Assembly (NCBI GenBank): GCA_945891505.1
Contig: CAMDDL010000003.1
Location: 98,452 to 162,451, forward strand
DNA: 64,000 nt
Source: Maricaulis salignorans
Lineage (GTDB): Bacteria; Pseudomonadota; Alphaproteobacteria; Caulobacterales; Aquidulcibacteraceae
Direction: 5' to 3'
Below, one piece after another: positions 35,645 to 44,214 of this stretch. The first letter of the stretch is position 1, and the number at the start of each line of letters is the position of its first letter. The position numbers were made by a program, and so were the translations under genes. The notes below the pieces were generated by a model. It was not told the DNA's origin. It searched no databases and saw nothing but the letters and a program-made list of their open reading frames with translations.

Positions 35645-36119
35645 TTAACCACAAAATTTCAAAAGACCGCTCCAAAGCAAGACCGCACCACAAAAAAAGG
35701 ATGACCTTAGCTCTATGGGTCCCTCGTCAGCTCTATGGGTCCCTCGTCAGCTCTATGGGTCCCTCGTCCAGCCGGAGAGTCCTAATTGTTATGCTCTCGT
35801 CATCACAAACCCGGCATATAAAGGTGTCTGACAACTCGCGACAAGCCTCAATCCACATGTTTTGCACTTGGTCAAGAACTGTTTTGGTTAGCTTAAGAAA
35901 TGGCAAACTAATTGGGGCAGGTCTTCTCGCCGCAGTTCCTGTAAACCCGTCCAAGTTAAGCCTCGCGACAACGAAACGACTGAACGCAAACGTCGCGTCA
36001 GGTAATCGTGCTAGACGCTAGGCAGAATTAGGCAGGTCGTTGCTCACACCGTGGAAAGCGCTTTGGAAAATGATCTGTAACGCCGCAAGAAAAGTGCCAA
36101 AAGCGGTGTCTTAGTTTCT
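35645..36119. other. Gene-free stretch between patatin gene and tRNA-Phe
   Basis: Apart from the 3 x 20 bp repeat, I see no gene I would defend here. Open frames of up to 130 codons exist but lack ribosome-binding sites and family-like motifs. If the segment is an integrated element, this is where an integrase would be expected next to the tRNA, and none is recognisable. Confidence 0.5.
35709..35768. repeat. Three perfect 20-bp tandem repeats
   Basis: The unit AGCTCTATGGGTCCCTCGTC occurs three times without mismatch at 35709-35728, 35729-35748 and 35749-35768. The array lies 65-124 bp upstream of the patatin gene start, in its promoter or leader region. Exact copies point to recent expansion. 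Confidence 0.95.
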
Positions 36120-36143
36120 GGAAAAAAGTGGTGCCCGGAGCCG
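36120..36143 (-). repeat. tRNA-Phe 3' end, partner of the att-like repeat at 33245
   Basis: This is the original copy of the 24-nt direct repeat, comprising the 3' end of tRNA-Phe and the T-run that follows it on the minus strand. Confidence 0.6.
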
Positions 36144-36204
36144 GAATCGAACCAGCGACACGCGGATTTTCAATCCGCTGCTCTACCGACTGAGCTATCC
36201 GGGC
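36129..36204 (-). tRNA. tRNA-Phe (GAA)
   Basis: A complete 76-nt cloverleaf with encoded CCA can be folded on the minus strand. The acceptor is GCCCGGA paired with TCCGGGC, the D arm includes AGCTCAGTCGGTAGAGC, the anticodon loop is TTGAAAA with GAA, and the T loop is GGTTCGATTCC. A T-run directly after the CCA may terminate it. It sits 21 bp downstream of yacG, the common alphaproteobacterial order. Confidence 0.97.
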
Positions 36205-36225
36205 AACCTGTCGGGAGGAGGGCGT

Positions 36226-36414
36226 TTAGCGGATCAGGTTGTCTCTGTCCACGGGGTCCTCTGCATCGGGTATGCCATTATCCTCTTCTTGAACAGGAAT
36301 TGCATAAGAACCATTGAGCCAACGGCCTAAATCGAGGTCGGCACAGCGTTTCGAGCAGAAGGGCCGATAAGGGTAGTCTGTGGGCTTGCCACACTCAGGA
36401 CAGGTCCGGCTCAT
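36226..36414 (-). CDS. yacG: DNA gyrase inhibitor / zinc-binding protein YacG
   Basis: A 62-residue YacG-family protein with the four-cysteine zinc site Cys5, Cys8, Cys20, Cys24 (CPECG and FCSKRC) followed by ADLDLGRWLNGSYAIP, the family core. In E. coli YacG binds GyrB and inhibits gyrase. The start overlaps the stop of the RNase E/G gene by four bases (ATGA), so translation is probably coupled. The C-terminal tail is acidic and without motif. Confidence 0.93.
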   Translation of the reverse strand: MSRTCPECGKPTDYPYRPFCSKRCADLDLGRWLNGSYAIPVQEEDNGIPDAEDPVDRDNLIR

Positions 36415-37505
36415 GCGATCACCACTTCACATTGGGTTTGGCTTGGTCGGCCCAGACGGAGATGAAATTGCCCGCCAATCGTGTCGGTAATGTCTTGCCG
36501 CCAGCCGATGGGGTCAGCCTCTAGAAAAGCGAGAGGGGCAGCCGGGGCAAAAAGCGTCACGGTGCGGCCTTTGGCCCCTTTGAGCGCCGCTGCGAGCCGA
36601 TTGATGCCCTCAATGGCCAAGGTCTCCGCTGTCGGTTGGCCCGTGGCATCGAGGCAGATGTCGGCCAAGGCTTGGCGACGCTTTTGGCGGGCGATTTCGG
36701 CAATGCCAAAGCGGGAGACGGGCAGTACTTCGGTTTTGGGCGCGGCGACACCCCCATTCTTTTCAGCATCAAAAGCACTGATGAGGGCTTTGGTCAGCGC
36801 CTCAGCATCACCCTTACGGCGCGGCCCAGTGAAGTCGACACAAATGAGGCCGCCGAGACCCCGCAGGCGGATTTGGCGCACAATTTCGGGCACTGCAGCG
36901 AGGTTGAGGCCGCGAGCAAAGCGCGCAGGATCACTGCCACCGGTTTCGCGGCTAGCACTGTCAACATCTACGGCGGTCAAAGCGCGCGTGCGCTCAATCG
37001 TCAAACGACCACCGCCAGCAATAGGCACTTCTGTGTGCAAGGCAGCCTCAAAGGCGGCTTCGATACGGTCAATCTCGTCTTCGTCGGCCTCCCGCGGCTC
37101 ACCCGGCCAGCCCTGCCAAGGCGTGGCATCTTCAAGTAGGCGTGGGCATGGCCCTTGTGGGGCGAGGCCCTCATAGGCAAGCGCGGGGCCCTTACCGCCT
37201 TCGGCTTCGCGCACGACCCGCACAGCCACGGCGGCGCCAACGCGCAGCTCTGCCTCACGCTCGCGGCCGAATGGGGCAAAAGCAGGTTCCCCCACGCCCA
37301 AATCGACAAAAGCGCCGCCGATACGGCCATCTATCGCGGTGACGCGGCCTGCGTAAATCTGCCCCCAACGAACCCGCGCCTCATGGGTGGACCAACGCTC
37401 TAGGCGCAGTTCCACAATCCGGTCGCGGTCAAACAAAGCGGCACGCAACTCGCCAATGCGCTCATGGATGACGATCTCACGTGTCGGGGGCTTAGGCGCA
37501 TTCAT
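36411..37505 (-). CDS. Ribonuclease E/G family protein (short form)
   Basis: A 364-residue RNase E/G-type enzyme, shorter than RNase G, as found next to maf, yacG and infA in many alphaproteobacteria. An S1-like segment (GQIYAGRVTAIDGRIGGAFVDLG) is followed by the DNase-I-like catalytic part. TAVDVDSA and GLICVDFTG hold the two aspartates that bind Mg2+. The zinc-link cysteines of RNase E are not evident. It probably trims structured RNA in the cytoplasm. It overlaps both neighbours by four bases (maf upstream, yacG downstream), making a tightly coupled operon. Confidence 0.9.
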   Translation of the reverse strand: MNAPKPPTREIVIHERIGELRAALFDRDRIVELRLERWSTHEARVRWGQIYAGRVTAIDGRIGGAFVDLGVGEPAFAPFGREREAELRVGAAVAVRVVREAEGGKGPALAYEGLAPQGPCPRLLEDATPWQGWPGEPREADEDEIDRIEAAFEAALHTEVPIAGGGRLTIERTRALTAVDVDSASRETGGSDPARFARGLNLAAVPEIVRQIRLRGLGGLICVDFTGPRRKGDAEALTKALISAFDAEKNGGVAAPKTEVLPVSRFGIAEIARQKRRQALADICLDATGQPTAETLAIEGINRLAAALKGAKGRTVTLFAPAAPLAFLEADPIGWRQDITDTIGGQFHLRLGRPSQTQCEVVIA

Positions 37506-38077
37506 GTGAAGGTCCTTTTATAGCCAAAGCCCTCAAGCAGGGAGACGGTCTCATAGAGCGGAAGACCCATCACCCCCTCCCAAGAGCCATGCAATTGGCT
37601 GCAGAAGGCACCAGCCAAGCCCTGAATGCCATAGCCACCGGCTTTGCCCATCCATTGCTCACTATCAAGATAAAATCCGATCTCAGCCTCGCTAAGGCGT
37701 TTAAAGGTCAAACGGGTTTCAACCGCCCGGCTCGCCTTGGCCCAACCGCGCTGGACAGCGACCGCCGTAGTGACGCGGTGATTGCGCCCGGAAAGCAGGT
37801 TCAGGCATGCCAGCGCCTGCTCACGCGTTTCTGCTTTGGGCAAAAGTCTGCGCCCCACCGACACCACAGTGTCAGCGGCAAGGATCAAATCATCTGGATT
37901 TTTCAGCGCGACGGCCTCTGCCTTGGCACAAGCTAGCCGCAGGCCATGCTGGCGCGCCGTTTCATGGGGCAGTGGTGTTTCGTCCAGATCAGCTGGACAA
38001 ATCGTGTCGGGGACAATCCCGACTCTGGCCAGAAGCTCTTGTCGGCGCGGCGATGCGCTCGCCAGAATAAGCTTCAT
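37502..38077 (-). CDS. maf: Maf-family nucleotide pyrophosphatase
   Basis: A 191-residue Maf protein. LILASASPRRQELL opens the family, ILAADTVVSVGRRLLPKA holds the catalytic aspartate region, and GYGIQGLAG with the following GSWEGVMGLPL are conserved. Members hydrolyse non-canonical or ordinary nucleoside triphosphates (dTTP, UTP or m7GTP). The start lies ten bases after infA and the stop overlaps the RNase gene (ATGA). Confidence 0.95.
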   Translation of the reverse strand: MKLILASASPRRQELLARVGIVPDTICPADLDETPLPHETARQHGLRLACAKAEAVALKNPDDLILAADTVVSVGRRLLPKAETREQALACLNLLSGRNHRVTTAVAVQRGWAKASRAVETRLTFKRLSEAEIGFYLDSEQWMGKAGGYGIQGLAGAFCSQLHGSWEGVMGLPLYETVSLLEGFGYKRTFT

Positions 38078-38087
38078 GGGACTTGTG

Positions 38088-38306
38088 TTACCGGAAGCGA
38101 TAGGTGACCCGGCCCTTGGTCAGGTCATAGGGGGTCATTTCGACCAGAACTTTATCGCCAGCCAAAACGCGAATGCGGTTCTTACGCAATTTACCAGCGG
38201 TGTGGCCGATAATTTCATGTTCGTTTTCAAGACGGATGCGGAAAGTGGCATTGGGTAGAAGTTCTACCACGGTACCTTGAAATTCGAGCAATTCTTCTTT
38301 TGACAT
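38088..38306 (-). CDS. infA: Translation initiation factor IF-1
   Basis: A 72-residue OB-fold protein, [19 protein letters not shown] onward, with [17 protein letters not shown] and [19 protein letters not shown] as in bacterial IF-1. I use ATG 38306, which gives the standard N-terminus. The open frame extends six codons further up. It heads the infA-maf-RNase-yacG-tRNA-Phe cluster. Confidence 0.98.
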   Translation of the reverse strand: MSKEELLEFQGTVVELLPNATFRIRLENEHEIIGHTAGKLRKNRIRVLAGDKVLVEMTPYDLTKGRVTYRFR

Positions 38307-38551
38307 TGGGTCTCCCGGCCGCAAATGACCTGTTGGGCTGACAACTCAGCTTGATTGGCGCGCTCTATAGTCTGTTTTGGGGGTAAAAAGCCAGTGCTGC
38401 GGGTGTTGAAGCTGTTGAAATGGGCCCCTGACGCCACAGCTGACCCAGATCCTCTAAATGCTCCTGTGAGTTTCATCTAGGTCCGTCTTGCGGCAGAGCC
38501 TGTTTTCGCCCATCTGAAGGGCACAAGACTAATCAGAGAGCTTTTATCCCC

Positions 38552-39325
38552 GTGTCCGCCTTTACCACAGAAACCGTGCTGGCCGTCCAGCACTATACCG
38601 ACCGTCTTTTCCGCTTCCGTACAACCCGTTCCCCTGCCTTCAGGTTCCGGACCGGGGAGTTTGTGATGATGGGCTTAGAGATCGACGGCAAGCCGTTGGT
38701 GCGGGCTTATTCCATTGCCAGCCCGAATTGGGATGAGGAATTGGAATTCTACTCGATCAAAGTGCCTGATGGGCCGTTGACCTCCAAGCTCTGCAATATT
38801 GAAGTCGGTCAGACGGTGCTGGTTGGCAGAAAGCCCGTCGGGACGTTGGTGCTCGATGCGCTTTTGCCGGGAAAGCGGCTTTATATGGTGGCAACGGGCA
38901 CAGGGATTGCGCCCTTTGCCAGTCTGATCCGCGACCCAGAAACCTATGAGCGCTTTGAAGAAGTCATCCTGACCCAAACGTGCCGGACCGCCGATGAATT
39001 GACCTATGGCAAAGAGCTGGTCGCAAGCCTGAAGGATGATCCCTTGGTGGGCGACTATATTGTGGCGGGCAAACTGATTTTAGATACCGCAGCTACGCGC
39101 GAGCCTCAAAACCTAAAAGGCCGCCTGCCCGCACGGGTTGCCGATGGCAGCTTCTTTCGCGAGCACAATCTGCCACCTTTCAACCCCGAGGAAGATCGCG
39201 GTATGATTTGTGGCTCGATGGAAATGTTGGCTTCTTGTAAGGCAATGTTTGAAGATGCTGGCTTCACCGAGGGTTCAGTCAGCCAACCCGGACAATTTGT
39301 CTATGAAAAGGCATTTGTCGGCTAG
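38552..39325 (+). CDS. fpr: Ferredoxin-NADP+ reductase
   Basis: A 257-residue bacterial (subclass I/II) ferredoxin/flavodoxin-NADP reductase with GTG start. FAD binding is shown by VRAYSIASPN and the following DGPLTSKL. NADP binding is shown by ATGTGIAPFASLIRDPETYERF, CRTADELTYG and MICGSMEML. The C-terminus VYEKAFVG matches this subclass. It passes electrons between NADPH and ferredoxin and is often linked to oxidative-stress defence. It is divergent from infA and followed 23 bp later by folA. Confidence 0.95.
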   Translation: MSAFTTETVLAVQHYTDRLFRFRTTRSPAFRFRTGEFVMMGLEIDGKPLVRAYSIASPNWDEELEFYSIKVPDGPLTSKLCNIEVGQTVLVGRKPVGTLVLDALLPGKRLYMVATGTGIAPFASLIRDPETYERFEEVILTQTCRTADELTYGKELVASLKDDPLVGDYIVAGKLILDTAATREPQNLKGRLPARVADGSFFREHNLPPFNPEEDRGMICGSMEMLASCKAMFEDAGFTEGSVSQPGQFVYEKAFVG

Positions 39326-39348
39326 GCGATTGATGCTAGGCCACGTGG

Positions 39349-39864
39349 ATGAAGTCGATCAAACTTTGCCTCGTCGTTGCGCGTGGCCGCAATCACGTGA
39401 TTGGGGTCGACAATGACTTGCCTTGGCGCCTGGGCAGCGACCTAAAAAACTTTAAAGCCATCACGCTTGGCAAGCCCGTCATCATGGGTCGCAAAACCTG
39501 GGATTCGATAGGAAGGCCATTGCCCGGCCGCCCGAACTTGGTCATTACCCGCGATACAGATTTTCAAGCCCAAGGGGCCAGCGTTTGGACCAGCCTGCCG
39601 TTGGCGATCGAAGCTGCAAGGGCGATGGCCAAGACCGCCCACCAAGACGAAGTCTGCGTGATTGGCGGCGGGCAAATCTATGCCGAAGCCCTACCTTTTG
39701 CTGATCGGTTGTATCTAACAGAAGTGGATGCAGCGCCGATAGGAAACGCATTCTTTCCGGCATTCGATGAAGCAGATTGGGCTGAGACCAGCCGAACGGA
39801 GTTCGCTGCCGGGCCGCGCGACGATCATGATTTTGTGGTGCGCGTTTTGGACCGTAAGGCTTAA
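39349..39864 (+). CDS. folA: Dihydrofolate reductase
   Basis: A 171-residue DHFR. LVVARGRNHVIGVDNDLPWRL holds the substrate-binding Asp, and VIMGRKTWDSIGRPLPGRPNLVITRD is the cofactor-binding core. VCVIGGGQIYAEALP and LYLTEVDA follow as expected. It reduces dihydrofolate with NADPH to support one-carbon metabolism. A thymidylate synthase gene is not adjacent. It overlaps the convergent small gene by four bases. Confidence 0.97.
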   Translation: MKSIKLCLVVARGRNHVIGVDNDLPWRLGSDLKNFKAITLGKPVIMGRKTWDSIGRPLPGRPNLVITRDTDFQAQGASVWTSLPLAIEAARAMAKTAHQDEVCVIGGGQIYAEALPFADRLYLTEVDAAPIGNAFFPAFDEADWAETSRTEFAAGPRDDHDFVVRVLDRKA

Positions 39865-40136
39865 GCGGCCTTCAGAGATTGATAGAGCTTCAGGATTTGC
39901 AGCGTGGCGCCGTCATTGCCGGGCTTGCCACCTTCATCCAGCTCTTCCTGCAGCGCCAAACCATCGATTTCCGACTGTAAGGCATGTGCAAGCTTATCGC
40001 GCAAAATCGGGTCATGCTGGCTCAGAACTTCCCAGAGGGTGCGGGTCATGCGTAAGGCAACATCGGTATCGATGCGCACGCCGAGCAATTGAGATTGGTC
40101 TTCTTGGGTGCGGATAGTTTGCAACGTCGCCTCCAC
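39861..40136 (-). CDS. Small conserved-looking protein of unknown function
   Basis: A soluble, helix-rich protein. From GTG 40136 it has 91 residues, VEATLQTIRTQEDQ to LKLYQSLKAA. The open frame could extend to 40271, but that stretch is AT-rich and reads like a promoter region. No ribosome-binding site decides the start. It is convergent with folA (four-base overlap). No motif or membrane segment is visible and I do not recognise the family. Confidence 0.55.
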   Translation of the reverse strand: MEATLQTIRTQEDQSQLLGVRIDTDVALRMTRTLWEVLSQHDPILRDKLAHALQSEIDGLALQEELDEGGKPGNDGATLQILKLYQSLKAA

Positions 40137-40366
40137 TGTGAAATCTGAAAAACGTTTTGGTCGAAAGAAGGTTGAATTATTGCTACCGCTAACCCTACAC
40201 ATAATGTTATTGATAAATAGTTGCAGACAACTTGCATGCAAATGCATAGAATTTGTGAATACCTGAATCAACTGATCACCACGCCGTCTGCACCCCCTCT
40301 GCCGATCTCGTCTTGCTAAAACAGGTTAGGGCCGACATGATCTGTTTTTTCATTCACTTTTGATCG

Positions 40367-40747
40367 TTGAGCCTCCCCTTGCCAGAGCCCGAGACACCAG
40401 AGCCATGGCGTGGCAGCGGCTCAACCAAGGGCCGACAGATTGGCCCAATGGCGGAATTCCTCATTCTTGAAGTCACCTCGCAGTCGAAAGTTTACAAACA
40501 AAAGCTCGACCGATTGTTGCGGACTGACATGAAGATCCGGCCGCGTTATGGCGAGTTTGAGGTGGAAATTCTAATCGATCTCAACCGCGATTATCCCGCC
40601 ATCGATCTCGATAATGTCGCAAAAGCAGTTCTCGATGGCATTAAGGGCGCGGTGTTTTTCGATGATGCCCAAGTTATGCGCTTGGTAGTTGAAAAGCGCT
40701 GGGCGGAGTCTGAGCGGGTTTTGGTGCGGGCTTGGCCACGAGGATAA
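40367..40747 (+). CDS. RusA-family Holliday junction resolvase-like protein
   Basis: A protein of up to 126 residues with the RusA endonuclease pattern. FEVEILIDLNRDYPAIDLDNVAKAVLDGIKG is followed by VFFDDAQVMRLVVEKRW, giving the aspartates (DLDN, DG, DDAQ) that bind metal. RusA proteins cut four-way junctions and are often phage-derived, but here there is no phage context. The start is uncertain: TTG 40367 or ATG 40448 (99 residues). The first 27 residues are proline-rich and poorly family-like. Confidence 0.8.
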   Translation: MSLPLPEPETPEPWRGSGSTKGRQIGPMAEFLILEVTSQSKVYKQKLDRLLRTDMKIRPRYGEFEVEILIDLNRDYPAIDLDNVAKAVLDGIKGAVFFDDAQVMRLVVEKRWAESERVLVRAWPRG

Positions 40748-40752
40748 CATGC

Positions 40753-40767
40753 TTAACCCAAGGTTAA
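40753..40767. promoter_or_regulatory. Candidate CtrA-type box upstream of potBCA
   Basis: TTAA-CCCAAGG-TTAA matches TTAA-N7-TTAA exactly. It is also a 6-bp palindrome (TTAACC/GGTTAA). It lies 122 bp before potB. Binding is inferred. Confidence 0.4.
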
Positions 40768-40794
40768 ATGCCCATTGCCGTGGCATCGATACAA

Positions 40795-40808
40795 TTTGTT
40801 ACAACAAA
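40795..40808. promoter_or_regulatory. Perfect 14-bp palindrome TTTGTTACAACAAA
   Basis: Arms of six bases flank a 2-bp centre, 81 bp before potB. It is the kind of site bound by a dimeric repressor, perhaps controlling the transporter operon. No regulator gene is adjacent. Confidence 0.35.
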
Positions 40809-40888
40809 ATCAGTAAAAAGACGGAAAAGCCCTCGACAGACCCTTCGGTATGGGATTGAAATGCGAGGACAAAGCTTCATGAGGGCGG

Positions 40889-41785
40889 ATGATGCAAGAT
40901 TGGCGCGAAGATAAGACTTTTTTCCGCGCGACCATCGCGCTGCCAGTCATTTGGTTTATGATCTTTTTTGTCGTGCCGATGGCCATGGTCTGGGCCTATT
41001 CGGTCGGCGAGAATGTGGGCCCTGTCGACGTTGCGATCACGGGTACTTTTTCCAATTATGCTAAGGCGTTTTCACCCGAAGTCCTGAAGGTGATGTGGAA
41101 TTCGGTTTGGTTGGCCTTAGCTACGACCGTGATTTGCCTCATCGTCGCCTTCCCGGTGGCCCTTGCCATGACCTTTGCGGATGAAAAGCAAAAGACGTGG
41201 CTTTTATTGCTGATCATGCTGCCCTTCTGGACCAATCTTTTGATCCGCACCTATGCGTTGATCGCGGTGATGCGTAACTCTGGCGTGATTAACTCAGGGC
41301 TAGAGGGTCTGCACAACTTACTGGGTGTCTTTGGCATGCAAATGGGGGTTTTTGAGCCCCTACCCCTCCTCTACAATAAATTCGCTGTGGTCGTAGGCCT
41401 CGTCTATGTGCATCTGCCCTTCATGGTCCTGCCGCTGTATGCCGCCCTTGATCGGCTGGACAAGAGCTTGATTGAGGCGAGCCTTGATTTAGGTGCCGGG
41501 CATTTGGAAACAATCCGGCGCGTCATCGCCCCACTGGCTACCCCTGGGATCGCCGCAGGACTTGTCATCACCTTTATCCCAGCACTGGGGGCTTATCTGA
41601 CACCGGATTTGCTGGGTGGGCCCGATGATCTGATGATCGCAAGCTTGATTGAGCGACAATTCAAGCGCGCCAACGACTGGCCGTTCGGGGCCGCTTTGTC
41701 CTTCATCCTGATGTATATCACGCTAATCTTCTTTGCCATTCGCGCCTTTATGGAGCGCAAGGGCGGAAAGGTGGGGGCACACTAA
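40889..41785 (+). CDS. potB: Polyamine-type ABC transporter permease PotB/PotH
   Basis: A 298-residue inner-membrane permease with six or more hydrophobic segments. The EAA loop ASLDLGAGHLETIRRVIAPLATPGIAAG contacts the ATPase. The sequence FWTNLLIRTYALIAVMRNSGVIN is typical of PotB/PotH subunits of spermidine/putrescine importers. Two ATGs (40889, 40892) follow GAGGGCGG. The stop TAA shares a base with the potC ATG. The operon is potB-potC-potA. The periplasmic binding protein PotD is not encoded beside it. Confidence 0.92.
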   Translation: MMQDWREDKTFFRATIALPVIWFMIFFVVPMAMVWAYSVGENVGPVDVAITGTFSNYAKAFSPEVLKVMWNSVWLALATTVICLIVAFPVALAMTFADEKQKTWLLLLIMLPFWTNLLIRTYALIAVMRNSGVINSGLEGLHNLLGVFGMQMGVFEPLPLLYNKFAVVVGLVYVHLPFMVLPLYAALDRLDKSLIEASLDLGAGHLETIRRVIAPLATPGIAAGLVITFIPALGAYLTPDLLGGPDDLMIASLIERQFKRANDWPFGAALSFILMYITLIFFAIRAFMERKGGKVGAH

Positions 41786-42615
41786 TGGCCAGAAAAATTG
41801 CCCGCGCCCCACTCGACTACCTCAACATGCCCGCCATGAAGGCGTGGCTGGCAGGCGTGTTCATCTTCCTATACACGCCGCTCATGATCCTGATCCTATT
41901 CAGTTTCAACGATTCCAAAGCCAATGTTGTCTGGAAGGGCTTTACGCTCAAATGGTACGTCAAAGCGTTTGAGAACACGCAATTGCGCGAAGCTTTGTTT
42001 AATTCGCTTTTGATTGCCGGAGTGTGCACCGTCATCTCGGTCGTGCTGGGGGCCTTGATGGCCTTTGTCTTCTGGCGCTTCAAATTCCCATTCAAGGGCC
42101 CGCTTGAGAGCGGCATGAACCTGCCGATTGTGGTGCCCGAAATATGCTTTGGCGTTGCGGTATTGATGTTCTTTGCCAAAATCGGATTTCCGAATGATCT
42201 GCCCTATCCGTTTAATCTGACGCAGATTATTTTAGCGCATGTGACCTTTGCGTTCCCCTTTGTCGCCATTGTCGTTCGAGCTCGGCTGGAGAGCTTTAAT
42301 CCCGAGTTAGAGGCCGCAGCCCTCGACTTAGGTGCTTCGCGCCATCAGGCCTTCCGCGATGTCATCATCCCGCATATGAAGCCCGGCCTGATTGCAGGTG
42401 GTCTGTTAGCGTTTACGCTGTCGCTGGATGACTTTGTGATCACCTTCTTCGCCTCTGGCCCTGGGACGATCACCTTCCCAGTCAAAGTCTATTCGATGGT
42501 GCGCTTCTCTGTGACGCCAGAGGTCAATGCTGCCTCGACCATCATCATCTTGATCACGGTGCTTGCCACCGTCCTTGCTTTGCGCGCCCAAAGTGCAACC
42601 ACCAAAGAGAGCTAA
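41785..42615 (+). CDS. potC: Polyamine-type ABC transporter permease PotC/PotI
   Basis: A 276-residue permease of the binding-protein-dependent class. PLMILILFSFNDSKANVVWKGFTLKWY is the PotC/PotI N-terminal pattern. The EAA loop reads AALDLGASRHQAFRDVIIPHMKPG, followed by SLDDFVITFFASGPG, which is typical of polyamine permeases. It pairs with PotB in the membrane. It overlaps potB by one base and lies 3 bp before potA. Confidence 0.92.
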   Translation: MARKIARAPLDYLNMPAMKAWLAGVFIFLYTPLMILILFSFNDSKANVVWKGFTLKWYVKAFENTQLREALFNSLLIAGVCTVISVVLGALMAFVFWRFKFPFKGPLESGMNLPIVVPEICFGVAVLMFFAKIGFPNDLPYPFNLTQIILAHVTFAFPFVAIVVRARLESFNPELEAAALDLGASRHQAFRDVIIPHMKPGLIAGGLLAFTLSLDDFVITFFASGPGTITFPVKVYSMVRFSVTPEVNAASTIIILITVLATVLALRAQSATTKES

Positions 42616-42618
42616 GCT

Positions 42619-43746
42619 ATGAGTGATCGTGACGCCATTATTCGGGTTGAAGAAGTATCCAAACGCTATGGCAAGGTGACCGCTGTTGATCGCGTGACTT
42701 TGGAAATTCCGCGCGGGGAATTCTTCGCGCTCCTCGGCCCATCGGGGTGCGGGAAAACCACGTTGCTGCGCATGCTGGCGGGCTTTGAAATGCCCAGTGA
42801 AGGCAAGATATTCATTGATGGCATCGACATGTCGACCATCCCGCCCAACAAGCGGCCCGTGAATATGGTGTTCCAATCCTATGCCGTTTTCCCGCATATG
42901 ACGGTGTTTGAAAACGTCGCCTATGGCCTCAAGTTCGATAATGTCGCCAAGGCGGACCAATATGGTCGCGTGATGGCGGCCTTGGCCGACGTCAAGCTGG
43001 ACCATCTGGCAGAGCGCAAGCCCGACCAGATGAGTGGTGGCCAACGCCAACGCGTCGCTTTGGCCCGCGCACTCGTCAAAAAGCCAAAAGTCCTGCTGTT
43101 GGACGAACCACTAAGTGCGCTCGACGCCAAACTGCGCGAGGCTATGCGCTTTGAACTCGCAGAGCTTCAAGACAAGGTCGGGATCACCTTTGTGATGGTG
43201 ACCCATGATCAAGACGAAGCCCTTGCCATGGCAGGACGCTGCGCAGTGATGGACCGGGGCAAGCTCATGCAAACGGCCACTCCCTCCAACCTCTATGAAT
43301 TCCCCGCCAACAAGTTCGTGGCCGACTTTATTGGTAGCGTAAATCTGTTCGAAGGCACGCTCGAAGTCGATGAGCCTGACCACGCCATCGTCCAGTCCGA
43401 GGAGTTGGGCGGTCGGATCTTCTTTGACCACGGCGTATCGGGTGCTGGGGGTGAGAAGATGTGGGTCGGCATTCGGCCTGAAAAGATCGAGCTCTTGAAG
43501 CGCGAAGAAGGTGCCGCCCCGCCTACGCCAGAAGACGCACCCTCGGGCTGCAATGTGACCGCTGGCATCGTGCGCCAGATTTCCTATTTGGGCAGCGAGA
43601 GCATTTATGAGATTGACCTCATCAATGGCCGCCGCATGCAGGTGTCGCGCCCCAATCTGTCGCGCTGGGATCAAGAGGATTTCACGTGGGACGATGAAGT
43701 CTGGCTGCGCTGGCACGGCGATAGCCCGGTCTTGCTGCAGAGCTAG
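42619..43746 (+). CDS. potA: Polyamine-type ABC transporter ATPase PotA/PotG
   Basis: A 375-residue ABC ATPase with Walker A GPSGCGKTT, signature MSGGQRQRVALARAL and Walker B VLLLDEPLSALD, then the H-loop VTHDQDEAL. About 130 C-terminal residues form the TOBE/MOP-like regulatory domain (MWVGIRPEKIEL, SYLGSESIYEI). It powers the PotBC pore. It closes the transporter genes and is followed by a GFA protein and a PuuD-like amidase, which fits a polyamine uptake-and-use operon. Confidence 0.94.
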   Translation: MSDRDAIIRVEEVSKRYGKVTAVDRVTLEIPRGEFFALLGPSGCGKTTLLRMLAGFEMPSEGKIFIDGIDMSTIPPNKRPVNMVFQSYAVFPHMTVFENVAYGLKFDNVAKADQYGRVMAALADVKLDHLAERKPDQMSGGQRQRVALARALVKKPKVLLLDEPLSALDAKLREAMRFELAELQDKVGITFVMVTHDQDEALAMAGRCAVMDRGKLMQTATPSNLYEFPANKFVADFIGSVNLFEGTLEVDEPDHAIVQSEELGGRIFFDHGVSGAGGEKMWVGIRPEKIELLKREEGAAPPTPEDAPSGCNVTAGIVRQISYLGSESIYEIDLINGRRMQVSRPNLSRWDQEDFTWDDEVWLRWHGDSPVLLQS

Positions 43747-43755
43747 ACCGTGAGC

Positions 43756-44214
43756 ATGGAAGAACAGTCACTTGGAAAGCTCGGCGGGTGCCGCTGTGGG
43801 CACGTCCGTTTTGAAGCCAAGCCGCCGGTGCTTCTCACCATGGCTTGCCATTGCAAAGGCTGTCAGCGCATGACCGCCAGCGCTTTTTCTTTGAGCGAGA
43901 TGTATGCCGGGGCCAATTTCGAGCTTCTCTCCGGCGCTCCGGTACAAGGCGGCATGAAGGCCAGCCCCGTCCATTATGTCTGCCCCGAATGTTCGAGTTG
44001 GGTCTATACCAAAGTCTCGTCCACCATTGGCGACTTCATCAATGTGCGCGCGACGATGTTTGATGACGTCGACCAAAGCCCACCGTTCCTCGAAACCTGC
44101 ACAGCAGAAAAGCTCGCATGGGTTGAGATCGGCGCGCCACACCGATACGAAAAGTTCCCGCCGCATCAGAAGTTTGGCGGCCTTATCCAAGAATTTATGG
44201 CCCAATCCACATGA
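43756..44214 (+). CDS. GFA-family (CENP-V/GFA domain) zinc protein
   Basis: A 152-residue protein of the glutathione-dependent formaldehyde-activating (GFA) fold. Zinc ligands are visible as GGCRCGHVRFE, ACHCKGCQR and YVCPECSSWVY. Members bind zinc and are often linked to glutathione adducts, but the catalytic role is uncertain even for the founding enzyme. ATG 43756 and GTG 43750 are both possible starts. It follows potA by about 10 bp and overlaps the next gene by four bases, so it belongs to the same operon. Its tie to polyamines is unknown. Confidence 0.85.
   Translation: MEEQSLGKLGGCRCGHVRFEAKPPVLLTMACHCKGCQRMTASAFSLSEMYAGANFELLSGAPVQGGMKASPVHYVCPECSSWVYTKVSSTIGDFINVRATMFDDVDQSPPFLETCTAEKLAWVEIGAPHRYEKFPPHQKFGGLIQEFMAQST

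Noticed and set aside
35632..36021. Possible integrase remnant beside tRNA-Phe
   Set aside because: The frames here show no catalytic Arg-His-Arg-Tyr pattern or helix content of tyrosine recombinases, so I do not call one.
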